From contig NZ_CP049919.1 of the NCBI RefSeq assembly GCF_015624425.1, positions 2,852,001-2,916,000 on the forward strand: a stretch of DNA of 64,000 bases. Direction: 5' to 3'. A program made the position numbers and the translations under genes. Source of the stretch: Roseateles sp. DAIF2 (lineage in GTDB: Bacteria > Pseudomonadota > Gammaproteobacteria > Burkholderiales > Burkholderiaceae_C). A model generated the notes under the pieces. That model did no database searches and was not told where the DNA came from. It saw only the letters and a list, made by a program, of their open reading frames with translations. Positions 48,829 to 58,819 of the stretch are shown piece by piece. Numbering within the stretch: position 1 is the first letter of the stretch; every line of letters starts with the position of its first letter.

Positions 48829-51539
48829 AACTGAATCGTAGCGCTCGTTTTGCCCTGACCCATGTGGCCGTGGCTGCCCTGGGACTGGCCAGCACGGCTT
48901 CCTGGGGCCTGGGACTGGGCCGTTTGACCGTGCAGTCGGCGCTGGGCGAGACCCTCAAGGCAGAGATCGACGTCAGCTCCCTGACGCCCGAGGAGGCCGG
49001 CACCCTGAAGGTGCGCATCGCACCACCCGAGTCCTATCGCTCCAGTGGCGTCGAATACAACTCGGTGCTGACCAGCACCCAGGTGCAGCTGACGCGCCGC
49101 AGCGATGGCCGTCAGGTGCTGCGCATCAACAGCGACCGCGCGGTGCAGGAACCCTTTGTCGATGTGATCCTGGAGCTGTCCTGGGCCAGCGGCCGACTGG
49201 TGCGCGAATACACGCTGCTGTTCGATCCGCCGAACCTGGCCCGCCCCGCACCGCCCGCCGAGCCGGTGACGCCGGCCGTGGCCGCCGCCGCGCCGGTGCC
49301 GCCCTCGGCACCATCTGAGGCCCGCCCGATTGCCGCCGCACCGCGTGCGCCGGCAGCACCGGTCGTGGCCGCCGCCCCGGCACCCCGGCCCGCGCCGCCG
49401 GCGCCCGCGCCCGCGCCGACCGAATCCCCGCGCGCCGCCGCACCGAAGCCGGCACCCGCGCCGGCCACCGCCAGCGGGCCGGGCGAATACAAGGTCCGCG
49501 CCGGCGACACCCTGTCGCGCGTGGCCAACCGCACCAAGCCGGTCGGCATCTCGCTGGACCAGATGCTGGTGGGCCTGTTCCGCAGCAACCCGGACGCCTT
49601 CATCGGCGACAACATGAACCGGCTGAAGTCCGGCGTCGTGCTGCAGGTGCCCGGCAGCGACACCCTGTCCAGCGTCTCGACCGACGAGGCGCGCCAGGTC
49701 ATCCAGGCCCAGAGCGCCGATTTCGGCGCCTACCGCCAGCGCCTGGCCAGCGGCGCGCCCGAGCTGCGCCTGGACGAGAGCCAGCGCAAGGCCAAGGGCC
49801 AGGTGCAGGCAGCCGTCGAGGACAGGAAGCCCGCCGCCGCGCCCAGCCCCGACAAGCTGACCCTCAGCAAGGCCGGCAAGCCGGGCGCCGCAGCGTCCGA
49901 GGCCAAGCTGTCCAAGGAAACCGAGAAGAAGGCCGACGCCGCCCGCGTGGCCGAGCTGACCCGCAATGTGGAGGAGCTGAAGAAGCTCTCCAGCGAGACC
50001 AAGCCCGCCGGCGGCAGCGCCACGACCGGGCCCGCCGCGGCCCCGGCCGCGACGCCGCCCGCCCCGGCGCCCGCGCCGGTCGTGGCCGCCGCGCCGCTGC
50101 CGGCTCCGGTGGCTCCGCCGGTCGCCGCCTCCAAGCCGCCGGTGGCCGCTTCCAAGCCCGCGCCGCTGACCCCGCCGCCGGCACCTGCGCCGCAGGAAGA
50201 GCCGGGCCTGCTGGACAGCCTGCTTGAGAACCCGCTGGTGCTGCCGATCGCCGGCGTGCTGGTGGCGCTGCTGGGCGGCCTGGGCTTCATGCGCCTGCGT
50301 GGCGGCAAGGGCTTCGGCAAGCCCAAGGCCGACACCGGCTTCCACGAGAGCCGCCTGCAACCGGACTCCTTCTTTGGCGCCAGCGGTGGTCAGCGCGTCG
50401 ACACCCGCGACGCCGCCGGCGGCGCCTCGTCGATGAGCTACTCGCTGAGCCAGTTGGACGCGATCGGCGATGTCGATCCGGTCGCCGAGGCCGATGTCTA
50501 CCTGGCCTATGGCCGCGACCTGCAGGCCGAGGAGATCCTGAAGGAGGCGCTGCGCTCCAATCCCGATCGCCTGGCGATCCGCCTGAAGCTGCTGGAGGTC
50601 TACGCCAAGCGCCGCGACATCAAGGGCTTCGAACAGCTGGCCATCCAGCTGTTCGCCGAGACCAAGGGCGAAGGCGAGGACTGGGCCAAGGCCCAGGAGC
50701 TGGGCCGCCAGATCGACGCGGACAACCCGCTGTACCAGCCCGGCGGCGCGCCCGCACTGCTGGATGACGGCCGCGAGGTGCATCCGGAGCCGATGGGTGC
50801 CAGCACCATGCCGCAGACCGCGCAGCAGAGCATCCTGCCCTCCGTCGCTGCCGTGGCCGCCGCCACCGGTGCCCATCTGGCGACCGAGCCGCTGAAGCGC
50901 GCCCCGGTCAGCGACCCGGGCCTGCCCAGCGGGCTGGACCTGGATCTCGACCTGGACCTGGACAAGCCGGTGCCGCCGGTCTCGCCGCTGGCGATGCAGG
51001 CCACCCAGGCCCTGGCCAGCACGGTCGATCAGGCACCGCTGACGATGGATTTCGACCTCGACAATCCGCCGCCGCCGGCTGCCGCCCCGGCCGCTGTGAC
51101 CGATCTGGAGTTCGATCTGGACGATCTGCGCCTGCCCGAGGAGGAGAGCACCCAGGCCTCCGCGCTGCATGCCGAGCCGGAGGCCGCGCCTTCGCTGGAC
51201 TTCGACCTCTCGGCCATCAACCTGGATCTGCCCGCCACCCCGGAGGAGCCGATCCCGACCGCCAGCACCGCCACCCTGGACCTGGGCGACGAGCTGCCGG
51301 CCGAGTTCGACGGGCTGCTGCGGGACGAGCCGGCCGCCGAGGATCCGCTGTCCAAGGCCTTCGATGCGCTGGAGGGCGATGGCGACGGCGATCCGCTGCA
51401 GCGCCAGCTGGAGCTGGCCGACGAGTTCCGCCAGATCGGCGATACCGAAGGCGCGCGCGACGTGCTGCAGGAGCTGATGGCCAAGGCCAAGGGCCCGCTG
51501 CGCGACAAGGTCCAGGCGATGCTCAACGAGCTGGGCTGA
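48825..51539 (+). CDS. fimV: FimV-like pilus/polarity hub protein
   Basis: This is about 904 residues. I start it at TTG 48825 because GGGGGA lies four bases upstream and the next residues form a signal sequence (KLNRSARFALTHVAVAALGLASTASWG). An in-frame TTG at 48813 is possible. The periplasmic FimV N-domain (LGLGRLTVQSALGETLKAEIDV) is followed by a Pro/Ala stretch, a LysM-like peptidoglycan-binding domain at about 220-285 (YKVRAGDTLSRVANR), a second Pro/Ala linker, one membrane helix near 467-490 (PLVLPIAGVLVALLGGLGF), an acidic cytoplasmic region rich in LDLDLD, and the C-terminal FimV TPR motif (LELADEFRQIGDTEGARDVL). Homologues organise type IV pili and polar signalling. A strong terminator follows. 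Confidence 0.9.
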   Translation: MKLNRSARFALTHVAVAALGLASTASWGLGLGRLTVQSALGETLKAEIDVSSLTPEEAGTLKVRIAPPESYRSSGVEYNSVLTSTQVQLTRRSDGRQVLRINSDRAVQEPFVDVILELSWASGRLVREYTLLFDPPNLARPAPPAEPVTPAVAAAAPVPPSAPSEARPIAAAPRAPAAPVVAAAPAPRPAPPAPAPAPTESPRAAAPKPAPAPATASGPGEYKVRAGDTLSRVANRTKPVGISLDQMLVGLFRSNPDAFIGDNMNRLKSGVVLQVPGSDTLSSVSTDEARQVIQAQSADFGAYRQRLASGAPELRLDESQRKAKGQVQAAVEDRKPAAAPSPDKLTLSKAGKPGAAASEAKLSKETEKKADAARVAELTRNVEELKKLSSETKPAGGSATTGPAAAPAATPPAPAPAPVVAAAPLPAPVAPPVAASKPPVAASKPAPLTPPPAPAPQEEPGLLDSLLENPLVLPIAGVLVALLGGLGFMRLRGGKGFGKPKADTGFHESRLQPDSFFGASGGQRVDTRDAAGGASSMSYSLSQLDAIGDVDPVAEADVYLAYGRDLQAEEILKEALRSNPDRLAIRLKLLEVYAKRRDIKGFEQLAIQLFAETKGEGEDWAKAQELGRQIDADNPLYQPGGAPALLDDGREVHPEPMGASTMPQTAQQSILPSVAAVAAATGAHLATEPLKRAPVSDPGLPSGLDLDLDLDLDKPVPPVSPLAMQATQALASTVDQAPLTMDFDLDNPPPPAAAPAAVTDLEFDLDDLRLPEEESTQASALHAEPEAAPSLDFDLSAINLDLPATPEEPIPTASTATLDLGDELPAEFDGLLRDEPAAEDPLSKAFDALEGDGDGDPLQRQLELADEFRQIGDTEGARDVLQELMAKAKGPLRDKVQAMLNELG

Positions 51540-51565
51540 GTCCCGCGCGAGCAGGCACAATGCGA

Positions 51566-51597
51566 AGCGCCCGGCCTGGCCGGGCGCTTTTCTTTTT
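51566..51597 (+). terminator. Intrinsic terminator after fimV
   Basis: A perfect 10-bp stem AGCGCCCGGC / GCCGGGCGCT with loop CTG is followed by TTTTCTTTTT. This is a classical rho-independent terminator between fimV and truA. Confidence 0.9.
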
Positions 51598-51609
51598 CCG
51601 GGAGCAATT

Positions 51610-52398
51610 TTGACGACGAGGGTGGCGCTGGGAGTCAGCTATCGCGGCCAGGCCTATAAGGGCTGGCAGAGCCAGCCGGGCGGCGGCACGGTGCAGGATG
51701 CGCTGGAGGCGGCGCTGGCCAAGTTCGCAGCCCAGCCGATCCGCACCATCTGCGCCGGCCGCACCGATACGGGCGTGCATGGCCTGAACCAGGTGGTGCA
51801 TTTCGACTCGCCGGTCGAGCGCGAGCCCTTCTCCTGGGTGCGCGGCACCAACCGCTACCTGCCGCCCGACATCGCAATCCAGTGGTGCGCCTTTCCCGGT
51901 GCCGACTTCCATGCCCGCAACCATGCGCGCGGCCGGCGCTATGCCTATCTGCTGCTGGAGTCGGCGGTGCGGCCGGCGATCGAGAGCGGCTCGGTCGGCT
52001 GGGTGTTCCGCCCGCTGGACGGCGACGCGATGCGCGCGGCCGTCACGCATCTGCTGGGCGAGCATGATTTCTCCTCCTTCCGCTCGTCCGAATGCCAGGC
52101 CAAGTCGCCGGTGAAGGTGCTGCGTGCGATCGAGATCACCAAGCGCGGCGCCTACTGGCGCTTCGAGTTCGATGCCTCGGCCTTCCTGCATCACATGGTG
52201 CGCAACCTGATGGGCTGCCTGCTGGCGGTGGGCACAGGCAACCGCCATCCCGACTGGCTGATCGAGGTGCTGGCCGCGCGCAACCGCGATGCCGCGGCGC
52301 CGACCTTTGCCCCCGACGGCCTCTATTTCGTCGGGCCTTACTACGATGCCCACCTGAACCTGCCCGAGCGCACCGCCGCGATGGATTGGCTGCCATGA
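51610..52398 (+). CDS. truA: tRNA pseudouridine synthase A
   Basis: This 262-residue enzyme makes pseudouridine at positions 38-40 of tRNA anticodon arms. The start is a TTG at 51610: GGGAG lies seven bases upstream and no suitable ATG is near. Catalytic Asp53 is in CAGRTDTGVHG. Other family motifs are LGVSYRGQAYKGWQ, FHARNHARGRRYAYLL and FLHHMVRNLMGCLLAVG. The stop overlaps the trpF start (ATGA). A terminator upstream means it probably has its own promoter within a very short space, or depends on read-through. Confidence 0.95.
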   Translation: MTTRVALGVSYRGQAYKGWQSQPGGGTVQDALEAALAKFAAQPIRTICAGRTDTGVHGLNQVVHFDSPVEREPFSWVRGTNRYLPPDIAIQWCAFPGADFHARNHARGRRYAYLLLESAVRPAIESGSVGWVFRPLDGDAMRAAVTHLLGEHDFSSFRSSECQAKSPVKVLRAIEITKRGAYWRFEFDASAFLHHMVRNLMGCLLAVGTGNRHPDWLIEVLAARNRDAAAPTFAPDGLYFVGPYYDAHLNLPERTAAMDWLP

Positions 52399-53048
52399 CC
52401 CATGCCCGTACCCGTATCAAGATCTGCGGCCTGACCCGCGAGGCCGATGTCGATGCCGCGGTGGCGGCCGGGGCCGATGCGATCGGCTTCGTGTTCTATG
52501 CCAAGAGCCCGCGCCATGTGACGCCGGCGCGCGCGGCCGAGCTGGCCAAGCGCCTGCCGCCCTTCGTGATGCCGGTGGGCCTGTTCGTCAATGCCGACGC
52601 GGCGCAGCTGGCCGAGGCCCAGGCCGCGCTGCCGCAGATGCTCTTGCAGTTCCATGGCGACGAGACGCCGGCCGATTGCGCGCGGGCGGGGCGGCCCTTC
52701 ATCCGCGCGGCGCGCATGACGCCGGGTTTTGATTTGTTAGACTTCGCCCAACAGTTCTCTTGCGCCCAAGCCATCCTGCTCGACGCCCATGTCGAGGGTT
52801 ATGGCGGCGGTGGAAAGGTTTTTGATTGGTCGCTCATTCCAGGAAACGTGCCCTCTCCAGTCGTTTTGTCTGGTGGGTTGCATGCCGGAAATGTGGCCGA
52901 AGGGATGCTTCGGGTACGGCCCTGGGCCGTTGACGTGAGTTCCGGCGTCGAACAGGCCAAGGGCCTGAAGGACGCCGCCCTGATCCGGCAGTTCTGTGCC
53001 GCGGTCCGCGACGCGGATGCGCAGATTGCAGCACTGCCGCCAACCTGA
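52395..53048 (+). CDS. trpF: Phosphoribosylanthranilate isomerase
   Basis: This 217-residue TIM-barrel enzyme catalyses the Amadori rearrangement in tryptophan synthesis. Start ATG 52395 overlaps the truA stop. Motifs: RIKICGLTREADVDAA with catalytic Cys, GFVFYAKSPRHV, LLQFHGDE, LLDAHVEGYGGGGKVFDW with catalytic Asp, LSGGLHAGNV and VDVSSGVEQAKGLKD. Only trpF, trpB and trpA are present here; in many beta-proteobacteria the other trp genes sit elsewhere. Confidence 0.96.
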   Translation: MTHARTRIKICGLTREADVDAAVAAGADAIGFVFYAKSPRHVTPARAAELAKRLPPFVMPVGLFVNADAAQLAEAQAALPQMLLQFHGDETPADCARAGRPFIRAARMTPGFDLLDFAQQFSCAQAILLDAHVEGYGGGGKVFDWSLIPGNVPSPVVLSGGLHAGNVAEGMLRVRPWAVDVSSGVEQAKGLKDAALIRQFCAAVRDADAQIAALPPT

Positions 53049-53060
53049 AGAGACACATCC

Positions 53061-54308
53061 ATGAAGACCTATGACCAACCGGATGCTCGTGGGCATTTCG
53101 GTCCCTACGGCGGCCGCTTCGTCGCCGAGACCCTGGTGCATGCGCTCGACGAGCTGAACGAGGCCTACGAGCATTACCGCAAGGATCCCGAGTTCATCGC
53201 CGAATTCGAGCGCGAGCTGGCCCATTTCGTCGGCCGCCCGAGCCCGATCTACCATGCCGACCGCCTTTCCCGCGAGCTCGGCGGCGCGCAGATCTACCTG
53301 AAGCGCGAGGACCTGAACCACACCGGCGCGCACAAGGTCAACAACACCATCGGCCAGGCCCTGCTGGCCAAGCGCATGGGCAAGAAGCGCGTGATCGCCG
53401 AGACCGGCGCCGGCCAGCATGGCGTGGCTACCGCGACGATCTGCGCCCGCTTCGGCATGGAATGCGTGGTCTACATGGGCAGCGAGGACGTCAAGCGCCA
53501 GAGCCCGAATGTCTACCGCATGAACCTGCTGGGCGCGACCGTGGTGCCCGTGGAGTCGGGCTCCAAGACCCTGAAGGACGCGCTGAACGAGGCGATGCGA
53601 GACTGGGTCACCCATGTCGAGTCGACCTTCTACATCATCGGCACCGTGGCCGGCCCGCACCCCTATCCGGCGATGGTGCGCGACTTCCAACGCATCATCG
53701 GCGACGAATGCCTGACGCAGATGCCGCAGCTGGTCGGGCGCCAGCCGGACGCTGTGATCGCCTGCGTCGGCGGCGGCTCCAACGCCATCGGCATCTTCTA
53801 TCCCTACATCCCGCATGAGGGCGTGCGCCTGATCGGTGTCGAGGCGGCGGGGCAGGGCGTCGAGTCCGGCAAGCATGCCGCGACCCTGACGGCCGGCTCG
53901 CCGGGCGTGCTGCATGGCAACCGCACCTATCTGCTGCAGGACGCGGACGGCCAGATCATCGAGACCCATTCGATCTCGGCCGGTCTGGACTATCCCGGCG
54001 TCGGCCCCGAGCATGCCTACCTGAAGGACATCGGCCGCGCCGAGTATGTCGGCATCACTGACCAGGAGGCGCTGGCGGCCTTCCACCGCCTGTGCCGCAC
54101 CGAGGGCATCATCCCGGCGCTGGAGTCCAGCCATGCGGTGGCCCACGCAATCAAGCTGGCGCCGACCCTGAGCCCCGATCAGGTGCTGCTGGTCAACCTG
54201 TCCGGTCGTGGCGACAAGGATATCGGCACCGTCGCCGATCTCTCGGGGGCCAAGGTCTATGACCAGCCCTCGCAGGCCGGCCACAAGGTGAAGGGAGGTG
54301 CGCAATGA
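53061..54308 (+). CDS. trpB: Tryptophan synthase beta chain
   Basis: This 415-residue PLP enzyme joins indole and serine. The cofactor Lys lies near residue 92 in [16 protein letters not shown]. The indole tunnel and phosphate loop are visible at [12 protein letters not shown] and [27 protein letters not shown] opens the N-domain. Twelve bases after trpF; its last codons overlap trpA by four bases, the usual arrangement for the alpha2-beta2 complex. Confidence 0.98.
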   Translation: MKTYDQPDARGHFGPYGGRFVAETLVHALDELNEAYEHYRKDPEFIAEFERELAHFVGRPSPIYHADRLSRELGGAQIYLKREDLNHTGAHKVNNTIGQALLAKRMGKKRVIAETGAGQHGVATATICARFGMECVVYMGSEDVKRQSPNVYRMNLLGATVVPVESGSKTLKDALNEAMRDWVTHVESTFYIIGTVAGPHPYPAMVRDFQRIIGDECLTQMPQLVGRQPDAVIACVGGGSNAIGIFYPYIPHEGVRLIGVEAAGQGVESGKHAATLTAGSPGVLHGNRTYLLQDADGQIIETHSISAGLDYPGVGPEHAYLKDIGRAEYVGITDQEALAAFHRLCRTEGIIPALESSHAVAHAIKLAPTLSPDQVLLVNLSGRGDKDIGTVADLSGAKVYDQPSQAGHKVKGGAQ

Positions 54309-55102
54309 GCCGCATTGCCGCCACCTTCGCCGCGCTGAAGGCGCAGAACCGCAAGGCGCTGATTCCCTTCGTCACCGCCGGCGATCCCTATCCCGAGGCT
54401 ACGGTCGAGCTGATGCAGGCGATGGCCCAGGCCGGCGCCGACGTGATCGAGCTGGGCGTGCCCTTCTCGGACCCGATGGCCGATGGCCCGGTGATCCAGC
54501 GCGCCGGTGAGCGCGCGCTGAAGGCCGGGATCGGCCTGGTCACCGTGCTGGACTATGTGCGGCGCTTCCGCCAGGGCAACGAGCGCACACCGGTCGTGCT
54601 GATGGGCTATGCGAACCCGGTCGAGCGCTACGGCATCGAGCGTTTCGTGGTCGATGCGAAGGCGGCCGGCGTCGACGGCGTGCTGATCGTCGACTACCCG
54701 CCCGAGGAATGCGAGGCCTTCGCGGCCGCGTTGAAGGGGCAGGGGCTGGATCCGATCTTCCTGCTGGCGCCGACCTCGACCGAGGCGCGCATGGCGCAGA
54801 TTGGCGCCCTGGCCAGCGGCTATGTCTACTATGTCTCGCTGAAGGGCGTGACCGGGGCCGGGCATCTGGACACCGAGGCGGTGGCCGCGATGGTGCCGCG
54901 CATCAAGGCTCATGTGGCGGTGCCGGTGGGTGTCGGTTTCGGCATCCGCGACGGCGCCACGGCACGGGCGGTGGCCGAACATTCGGACGCCGTCGTGATC
55001 GGTTCGCGTCTGGTCCAGCTGCTGGAAACCCAGACAAGGGATAATGTCGCCGCAACCGGTGCCCAGTTCATCCGCGAAATCCGCGCTGCGCTGGACGCCT
55101 GA
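54305..55102 (+). CDS. trpA: Tryptophan synthase alpha chain
   Basis: This 265-residue TIM barrel cleaves indole-3-glycerol phosphate to indole and glyceraldehyde 3-phosphate. The catalytic Glu is in [19 protein letters not shown] and the catalytic Asp in [11 protein letters not shown]. The phosphate site is [27 protein letters not shown] forms the mobile loop. It overlaps trpB, and accD follows after 23 bases. Confidence 0.98.
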   Translation: MSRIAATFAALKAQNRKALIPFVTAGDPYPEATVELMQAMAQAGADVIELGVPFSDPMADGPVIQRAGERALKAGIGLVTVLDYVRRFRQGNERTPVVLMGYANPVERYGIERFVVDAKAAGVDGVLIVDYPPEECEAFAAALKGQGLDPIFLLAPTSTEARMAQIGALASGYVYYVSLKGVTGAGHLDTEAVAAMVPRIKAHVAVPVGVGFGIRDGATARAVAEHSDAVVIGSRLVQLLETQTRDNVAATGAQFIREIRAALDA

Positions 55103-55125
55103 GTCACCGAACAAGGAGAGCCTCC

Positions 55126-55998
<873 letters not shown>

Positions 55999-56016
55999 GG
56001 CCGACCCAGCCCGCCA

Positions 56017-56049
56017 CGGCCAGGCCAGACAGCCTGGCCGTCTTTGTTT
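56017..56049 (+). terminator. Intrinsic terminator after accD
   Basis: A perfect 9-bp stem CGGCCAGGC / GCCTGGCCG with a six-base loop is followed by TCTTTGTTT. It separates trp/accD transcription from folC, at least in part. Confidence 0.82.
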
Positions 56050-56076
56050 CTGAATTGGCTTGATGTGACGACAACG

Positions 56077-57411
56077 ATGACTCTCGACGACTGGCTGGCC
56101 CGCTGCGAGCGCCTGCATCCCAAGGAAATCGACATGACCTTGGAGCGCGTGCAGCGCCTGCGCGAGGCCATGGGCCTGCGTTTCGAGGCGCCGGTGGTGA
56201 TGGTGGCCGGGACCAACGGCAAGGGCTCGACCTGCGCGATGTTGGAATCGATCGCGCTGCAGGCGGGCTACAAGGTCGGGCTCTACATCAAGCCGCATCT
56301 GGTGCATTTCCAGGAGCGCTGCCGCGTCAACGGCGCGCCGGTCGAGGCCGACTCGCTGCTGCCGCATTTCGAGGCGGTGGAGCGCGCGCGCGGCGATCTG
56401 GCGCTGACCTATTTCGAGTTCACCACCCTGGCCATCATGAGCCGGCTGGCCGCCGAACCGCTGGACCTGGTGATCCTGGAGGTGGGCCTGGGCGGGCGGC
56501 TGGATGCCGTCAACTGCATCGACGCCGATTGCAGCGTGATCACCAGCATCGACCTGGACCATACCGAGTTCCTCGGCCCGGACCGCGAATCGGTCGGGCG
56601 CGAGAAGGCTCACATCATGCGCCCGGGGCGCCCGGTGGTCTGCAGCGACCCGGTGCCGCCGGCCGCTATCGCCGCCCATGCGGCCGCGGTCGGCGCCGAC
56701 CTGCGCCAGCTGGGCCGCGACTTCAGCTACGGCGGCGACCGCCAGCAATGGCAATGGGCGGGCCGCGGCCGGCGCTTCTCGGGCCTGGCCTATCCGGCGC
56801 TGCGCGGCGTCAACCAGCTGCTGAACGCTTCCGGCGTGCTGGCGGTGTTCGAGGCCCTGTATGAGCGCCTGCCGATCAGCGCGCAAGCGGTGCGCACCGG
56901 CCTGGCCCTGGTGGAGCTGCCGGGGCGCTTCCAGGTGGTGCCGGGCCAGCCGGCCCTCGTGCTGGACGTGGCGCACAACCCGCATGCGGTGGCGGCGTTG
57001 GCGCAGAACCTGGACCAGATGGGCTTCTTCCCGCGCACCCATGTGGTGTTCGGCGCGATGGCCGACAAGGATCTGGCCGAGATCCTGGCGCGCATCGCGC
57101 CGCTGGTGGACAGCTGGCATTTCTGCGGCCTGCCCCTGCCGCGCGCCGCGACCGCCGCGGCCCTGGCCGAGCGTTTCGAGGCGCTGCGCGCCGAGGGCAA
57201 GCTGAAGTCGCCCGCCGGCGTCGGTGTGCAGCAGCATGCCGACCCCGCGTCGGCCCTGGCCGCAGCGGCGGCGGCGGCCGACCCCGCTGATAGAATTTTG
57301 GTCTTCGGCTCCTTCTACACCGTGGGTGGCGTGCTCAAGAATGGCGTGCCGCGCCTGATGAGCGCCGCGTCGCCCTCCACCAACAAGCCCGCCGCTTCGT
57401 CCTCCTCCTGA
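56077..57411 (+). CDS. folC: Bifunctional dihydrofolate synthase / folylpolyglutamate synthase
   Basis: This Mur-ligase-family enzyme of about 444 residues joins dihydropteroate with glutamate and lengthens the folate polyglutamate tail. I use ATG 56077 (MTLDDWLARCERLHPKEIDM); GTG 56065 and TTG 56044 are in frame and cannot be excluded. The ATP loop is VMVAGTNGKGSTCAMLE. The substrate region is ILEVGLGGRLDAVNCIDAD, and further motifs are GREKAHIMRPGRPVV and VLDVAHNPHA. Its Ser/Ala-rich tail continues 29 bases short of the SPOR gene. Confidence 0.95.
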   Translation: MTLDDWLARCERLHPKEIDMTLERVQRLREAMGLRFEAPVVMVAGTNGKGSTCAMLESIALQAGYKVGLYIKPHLVHFQERCRVNGAPVEADSLLPHFEAVERARGDLALTYFEFTTLAIMSRLAAEPLDLVILEVGLGGRLDAVNCIDADCSVITSIDLDHTEFLGPDRESVGREKAHIMRPGRPVVCSDPVPPAAIAAHAAAVGADLRQLGRDFSYGGDRQQWQWAGRGRRFSGLAYPALRGVNQLLNASGVLAVFEALYERLPISAQAVRTGLALVELPGRFQVVPGQPALVLDVAHNPHAVAALAQNLDQMGFFPRTHVVFGAMADKDLAEILARIAPLVDSWHFCGLPLPRAATAAALAERFEALRAEGKLKSPAGVGVQQHADPASALAAAAAAADPADRILVFGSFYTVGGVLKNGVPRLMSAASPSTNKPAASSSS

Positions 57412-57440
57412 CGCCGCGGCCACGCGCATCGATCGAATCC

Positions 57441-58250
57441 ATGGGTTTGCTGTCGTCTCTCTTCAAGCGCAACGTGGCCCCCGCGGCCAGGCCGGAGCCG
57501 GCCGGCGGCGATGTCCAGCAGCTGCGCCTGCGTGCCCGGCGCCGCCTGATCGGCGTGGCCCTGCTGGTGGGGCTGGGTGTGATCGGCTTCCCGCTGGTCT
57601 TCGAAACCCAGCCGCGCCCGATCCCGGTGGACCTGCCGATCGACATCCCGCGCAAGGAAACCGCCACGCCGCTGAGCATTCCTCCGGCCGCGACGCTGCC
57701 AGTGGCCAAGCCACCGCTGCCGCAGGAGCCGCCGGTCGAGGTGGCGGCCGCGCCGGTGGAGAATGTGGTGGCTCCCGCGCCGCGGCCCGAGCCCAAGCCC
57801 GAGCTGAAGCCCGAGCTGAAGCCGGAGCCGCGCGTCGAACCCAAGCACGAGAGCAAGCCGGAACCCGAACCCAAGTCGAAGGCGGAGCCCAAGCGCGAGC
57901 CGCCGGCCGCGGCCAAGCCGAGCGCCGACGAGGGCAAGGCCGCCGCCGGCAAGGAGGCCGCGCGCGTGCAGGCCCTGCTGGAAGGCAAGAAGCCCGAGGC
58001 CTCGGCGGCGGCGGCGGGCGCGGGCCGCTTCATCGTGCAGGTCGGGGCCTATGCCGACAACAAGGCCGCGCATGAGGCGCGCATGAAGGTCGAGCGCCTG
58101 GGCCTGAAGACCTACACCCAGGCGGTGGAGACGGCCGACGGCAAGCGCATCCGCGTGCGTGTGGGGCCCTTCGCCAGCCGCGAGGAGGCCGACAAGGTGG
58201 CGGCCAAGGTGCGCGGCGGTGGCCTGTCCACCGCGGTGCTGACGCTCTGA
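57441..58250 (+). CDS. SPOR-domain membrane protein (DedD-like)
   Basis: This 269-residue protein has a cytoplasmic N-terminus, one membrane helix at about 36-54 (RRLIGVALLVGLGVIGFPLVF), then a long Pro/Lys/Glu-rich periplasmic spacer (about 65-185, repeated PKPELKPELKPEP) and a C-terminal SPOR domain (about 193-268, RFIVQVGAYADNKAAHEA, VGPFASREEADKVAAKV). SPOR domains bind denuded septal peptidoglycan. Between folC and cvpA, as for dedD in many proteobacteria. Confidence 0.9.
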   Translation: MGLLSSLFKRNVAPAARPEPAGGDVQQLRLRARRRLIGVALLVGLGVIGFPLVFETQPRPIPVDLPIDIPRKETATPLSIPPAATLPVAKPPLPQEPPVEVAAAPVENVVAPAPRPEPKPELKPELKPEPRVEPKHESKPEPEPKSKAEPKREPPAAAKPSADEGKAAAGKEAARVQALLEGKKPEASAAAAGAGRFIVQVGAYADNKAAHEARMKVERLGLKTYTQAVETADGKRIRVRVGPFASREEADKVAAKVRGGGLSTAVLTL

Positions 58251-58265
58251 CGGGGCGGGGTCATC

Positions 58266-58760
58266 ATGGGCTGGGTCGACCTCGTGCTGCTGGCGGTGCT
58301 GGGCATCTCGGTGCTGCTGGGGCTGTGGCGCGGCCTGGTCTACGAGCTGATGGCCATCGTCGGCTGGATCGTGGCCTATCTGGCCTGTCCCTATGTGGCA
58401 CCCTGGATCGAGCCCTGGCTGCCGGCCGCGCGCCTCGGCCCCTCGACCGTGCACATGCTGGGCCTGGTGCTGGGCTTTGTCGCGGTGCTGGTGGTCTGGG
58501 GCCTGACGGCGCGGCTCGTGCGGGCGCTGATCCATGCGACGCCGCTGTCGGTCGTGGACCGGCTGCTGGGCGGCGGTTTCGGCGTGCTGCGCGGCGTGCT
58601 GATTGCGCTGCTGGCGGTGGTGCTGGTCAGCATGACGCCGGCCTCGCAGACCGAGACCTGGCGTGCCTCGCAGCTGGCGCCGGTGCTGCATGCAACCCTG
58701 CACGGGCTGGCGCCGATGCTGCCGGCCGAGCTGGTGAAGTTCATTCCGGCCGGGGCCTGA
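58266..58760 (+). CDS. cvpA: CvpA-family inner-membrane protein
   Basis: This 164-residue protein has four predicted membrane helices (VDLVLLAVLGISVLLGLWRG; LMAIVGWIVAYLACPYVA; MLGLVLGFVAVLVVWGL; GVLRGVLIALLAVVLVSM). The family is needed for colicin V production or export in E. coli and is linked with envelope homeostasis; the molecular role is unsettled. Its position directly upstream of purF is conserved in proteobacteria, which supports the call. Confidence 0.92.
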   Translation: MGWVDLVLLAVLGISVLLGLWRGLVYELMAIVGWIVAYLACPYVAPWIEPWLPAARLGPSTVHMLGLVLGFVAVLVVWGLTARLVRALIHATPLSVVDRLLGGGFGVLRGVLIALLAVVLVSMTPASQTETWRASQLAPVLHATLHGLAPMLPAELVKFIPAGA

Positions 58761-58819
58761 TGCAGGGCCCGGCCATCGAAGATCGTTGGTAAGCAAGTTA
58801 ACAACAAGGAAGCAGTCCC